A stretch of 7,828 nucleotides of DNA, taken from positions 1-7,828 of the forward strand of contig JACQFK010000633.1 of assembly GCA_016200125.1 (NCBI GenBank), read 5' to 3'. Both the position numbers and the translations under genes were made by a program. The notes beneath the pieces were generated by a model. That model had not been told where the DNA came from and searched no databases. It worked only from the letters and a program-made list of their open reading frames with translations. The DNA comes from Planctomycetota bacterium (GTDB lineage: Bacteria; Planctomycetota; MHYJ01; JACPRB01). Every line of letters begins with the position of its first letter. The first letter of the stretch is position 1. Positions 5,827 through 7,828 of the stretch are shown here, piece after piece.

Positions 5827-7539
5827 GTGTTGACTTCCCCCGGGTCCCTCCCTAATCTGCCTCTGGTGGCTGAACCCTCGATCCCCGGTCCGGACACCCC
5901 CCGTCCGTTCTTTCCCCTCACGCGGCTCGGGTGGCCCGAGCTGGTCCTCCTCGCCTTCATCCACCGGCTCGTGATCGCGCTGTGGACGTCGACGATCGCC
6001 CCGGATTGCGTCGTCTATCACCCGATCGCGCGGCTGTACCGCGACGGCCAGTTCCACAAGGCCGTCGACACCGATCTCCATCCGCTCTTCCCGCTGCTGA
6101 CGGGCCTCCTCTCCCACGTGACGGGAAGCGTCGATTCGGCGGCGGTCGCTCTCTCGGTGGCCGCCTCCTCCCTGGTCGCGCTCCCGCTGGTTCTCCTGCT
6201 CCGCAAGGCGTGGAACGAGCGCATTGCGTGGGCCACGGGCTTTCTCTACGCCCTCCAGCCGGTGCTGGCTCTCGACACCTCCGAGGGCCTGCCCACAGGA
6301 CTTTTCCTCTGCCTGTTCTTCGCGTCGCTGGCCTGCGGGACCTTCGCCGTTTCAGGAGGGCGCTGGGTTCTCTATCCGCTCGCCGGTCTGCTGGCCGGGC
6401 TGTGTTACCTGACCCGGACGGAAGGGGTCTTCGCGATCTTCTTCCTCCTGATCGGCGCCGCGGCGGCGGTCATCCAGTCCTTCCGCCGTCCGAACCCGGA
6501 GGCCCCGACCGGCGCCCCTTCCGGACGCGTCCGCTGCATCGTCGGAATCCTGGCCGGCGTGATTGCGCTCGGCGTCGTCACCTTCCCCTATCTCCTGTTC
6601 ATTCGCGAGAAGTCGGGGCGCTGGGGGCTGACGCTCAAGGGCGGCCAGAAGATTCTCGACAAGGCGATGGGCGTGGCGCGCGAGGATGCCGAGCCCGACA
6701 CCGGCGGATACAAGAGCGCCGCTGAAGCGATTTCGGACCGGGGCAGCCTGGGCCGCTACCTGGGCAAGAAGTTCACCCGCGCGCTGTTCGGGCCGCTCGT
6801 GCCGTTCTATGTCCTCGGATTCCTCTGCACCGGGCGGCAGGGCGGCCGATGGAAGCGGCTGTTCCCTCTCCCGCTCATGGCGCTGGTCAGCCTGGTCCCT
6901 TCGCTGCTGCTCCTGATGCTCGAAGCCAAGCACATGCCCAGCCACCGGTACATGCTGCTCTGCGGACTGCTCCTGCTCCCCTGGGCCGCCGCGGCGGTCC
7001 TGACGCTGGGCGACCTGCTGTCGGGGTTCGTGCGGACGGAACGCCGGCGCTGGGTGATGCCCGCGCTGCTCCTGTTGCTCCTGCTACTGCTCCCCCTGAA
7101 GAGCGTGGGGCCGCGCCGGCCCGAGGAAGCCACCTACAAGGAAGCGGGGCGCTGGCTGGCCGCCCAGACGCTGGAGCCCTCGAGGACGCTGGTGGCGAGC
7201 GATGCCAAGATTGCCTACTACGGCGAATGCCGCTTCGTCGAGCTTCCGTCCATCTGGTCCGACCTGTCCAAGCCTCCGCCGCCCCCCAGCAAGACAGCGC
7301 CGGCCAAGGGACTGGACGCGCCGGCGGCGCTGGACTGGGCCCGGCAGGCGCGCGACGAATTCCTCCGCAGCGGCGCGGCACTCCTGGTCGTGGACCAGCG
7401 GCAGGTCGAACATTTCTTCGGAGCGGAATACCTGACGCAGCTCGGCGCCGTCGGCTTCCGGGAACGGAACGTGGTCCGCGGCGATCCGCGCGAGAAGTCG
7501 TGGACCGTCTGGATCTATTCGTTCGAGAAGAATCCGTGA
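5827..7539 (+). CDS. GT39/PMT-like multi-pass membrane glycosyltransferase
   Basis: The protein has 570 residues from GTG 5827; a second in-frame GTG at 5866 would give 557 residues and fits a possible promoter just upstream of it. About 11-12 hydrophobic helices are seen (roughly 37-54, 83-98, 103-125, 130-150, 157-175, 181-197, 203-217, 237-259, 320-334, 347-364, 375-398, 409-423). The first loop, APDCVVYHPIARLYRDGQF (58-76), followed by HPLFPLLTGLL (85-95), is the pattern of the PMT/ArnT (GT-C) fold, where an Asp here (probably D60) is catalytic. YLTRTEG (194-200) matches the usual LxRxEG turn. A soluble C-terminal domain (about 430-570) would lie in the periplasm. Members move sugars from polyprenyl-phosphate carriers to lipids, proteins or glycans; donor and acceptor cannot be read from sequence. 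The stop overlaps the start of the aldolase gene (GTGA), pointing to joint translation. Confidence 0.85.
   Translation: MLTSPGSLPNLPLVAEPSIPGPDTPRPFFPLTRLGWPELVLLAFIHRLVIALWTSTIAPDCVVYHPIARLYRDGQFHKAVDTDLHPLFPLLTGLLSHVTGSVDSAAVALSVAASSLVALPLVLLLRKAWNERIAWATGFLYALQPVLALDTSEGLPTGLFLCLFFASLACGTFAVSGGRWVLYPLAGLLAGLCYLTRTEGVFAIFFLLIGAAAAVIQSFRRPNPEAPTGAPSGRVRCIVGILAGVIALGVVTFPYLLFIREKSGRWGLTLKGGQKILDKAMGVAREDAEPDTGGYKSAAEAISDRGSLGRYLGKKFTRALFGPLVPFYVLGFLCTGRQGGRWKRLFPLPLMALVSLVPSLLLLMLEAKHMPSHRYMLLCGLLLLPWAAAAVLTLGDLLSGFVRTERRRWVMPALLLLLLLLLPLKSVGPRRPEEATYKEAGRWLAAQTLEPSRTLVASDAKIAYYGECRFVELPSIWSDLSKPPPPPSKTAPAKGLDAPAALDWARQARDEFLRSGAALLVVDQRQVEHFFGAEYLTQLGAVGFRERNVVRGDPREKSWTVWIYSFEKNP
5830..5858 (+). 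promoter_or_regulatory. Candidate sigma70-like promoter for the glycosyltransferase gene
   Basis: TTGACT (5830-5835) is followed after 17 bases by TAATCT (5853-5858). The -35 box matches consensus in five of six bases and the spacing is ideal; the -10 box keeps the key first, second and last bases only. If real, the transcript would begin near 5865, at the in-frame GTG 5866, implying a leaderless message and a protein 13 residues shorter than the longest frame. Confidence 0.25.
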
Positions 7540-7828
7540 CGGCGGGCGAATCGCGCGGCGGCGCCCTGCGGCTGATGCTGATCACCGCATCGCCCGAGGT
7601 TGCCTTGGAGGCGGAGGGGGCGGGGGTCGACCGCATCTTCGTCGATCTCGAAATGCTCGGGAAGCGGGAACGCCAGCCCAACAAGAACACCGTGATCAGC
7701 GGCCACACGCTTGACGACGTCGCGGCCGTGAGCCGGGTGCTGACGACCGCGGACCTGCTGGTGAGGGTCAACCCGCTCCACGACGGAACGGCCGGCGAGG
7801 TGGAGGGGGCCGCCGATCTGGGCGCCGA
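7536..7828 (+). CDS. HpcH/HpaI aldolase / citrate lyase beta-like family protein (3' partial)
   Basis: The first 97 residues are visible; the gene runs off the right edge. The GTG start at 7536 overlaps the glycosyltransferase stop by four bases and has a weak GAGAAG ribosome binding site at 7525-7530; an ATG at 7575 is a less likely alternative. After a short leader the sequence shows a first TIM-barrel strand, LRLMLITASPE (11-21), then GVDRIFVDLEMLGKRERQ (30-47) and LLVRVNPLH (74-82). The DLE and VRVNP blocks are typical of the HpcH/HpaI (phosphoenolpyruvate/pyruvate-binding barrel) family, where the Arg (here R77) binds the substrate carboxylate. The metal-binding Glu and Asp would lie beyond the edge. 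The family makes or splits C-C bonds of 2-oxo acids or CoA esters. Versions with the DLE...GKxERQ signature are, from memory, often found in surface polysaccharide clusters, which suits the glycosyltransferase neighbour, but the substrate is unknown. Confidence 0.8.
   Translation, partial: MTAGESRGGALRLMLITASPEVALEAEGAGVDRIFVDLEMLGKRERQPNKNTVISGHTLDDVAAVSRVLTTADLLVRVNPLHDGTAGEVEGAADLGA

Noticed and set aside
6887..7771. - strand open frame (294 codons) opposite the glycosyltransferase and aldolase genes
   Set aside because: Ser/Arg/Pro-rich shadow without motif or ribosome binding site, opposite well-supported coding sequence.

Overview
The window is very GC-rich (by eye well above 65%) bacterial DNA, almost entirely coding. 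It carries the paired families of 'planctomycete cytochrome' proteins (PSCyt1/PSD2-5, formerly DUF1585/1587/1588/1592/1595) and HXXSHH proteins (formerly DUF1552). These pairs are known mainly from Planctomycetota, Verrucomicrobiota, Acidobacteriota and Myxococcota, so a free-living, high-GC member of one of these groups is likely. The sequence alone does not decide which. No rRNA, tRNA, CRISPR array, insertion sequence or phage gene was seen.

Left block (1-5262, + strand): five genes in one direction with almost no space between them. They are (1) the C-terminal end of a protein finishing in a CBM6-type carbohydrate-binding module; (2) a membrane-anchored thioredoxin-fold/peroxiredoxin-like protein whose GTG start overlaps the previous stop; (3) a TatD-family metal-dependent nuclease, 10 bases further on; (4) a large Sec-exported protein with two CxxCH haem-type motifs (PSCyt1 ... 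PSCyt3, PSD2), 3 bases after tatD; and (5) a Tat-exported HXXSHH protein, 11 bases after that. Spacing suggests one transcript. Four of the five proteins are predicted to act in the membrane, in the periplasm or outside the cell; TatD looks like a cytoplasmic passenger.

Middle (5263-5826): a small proline-rich, single-pass membrane protein is encoded on the - strand (5270-5761), convergent with the HXXSHH gene. Seven bases separate the two genes, and a 6-bp inverted repeat covers both stop codons. On its other side lies a short divergent promoter region.

Right block (5827-7828, + strand): a multi-pass GT39/PMT-like glycosyltransferase is followed, with a GTGA overlap, by the start of an HpcH/HpaI (citrate lyase beta-like) aldolase that runs off the window. 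This looks like the start of a separate operon, probably for surface polysaccharide or envelope glycan synthesis.

The least understood part is the PSCyt/HXXSHH pair. The two proteins appear to be exported by different routes (Sec for the CxxCH protein, Tat for its partner), and no biochemical function is established for the pair as far as I know.
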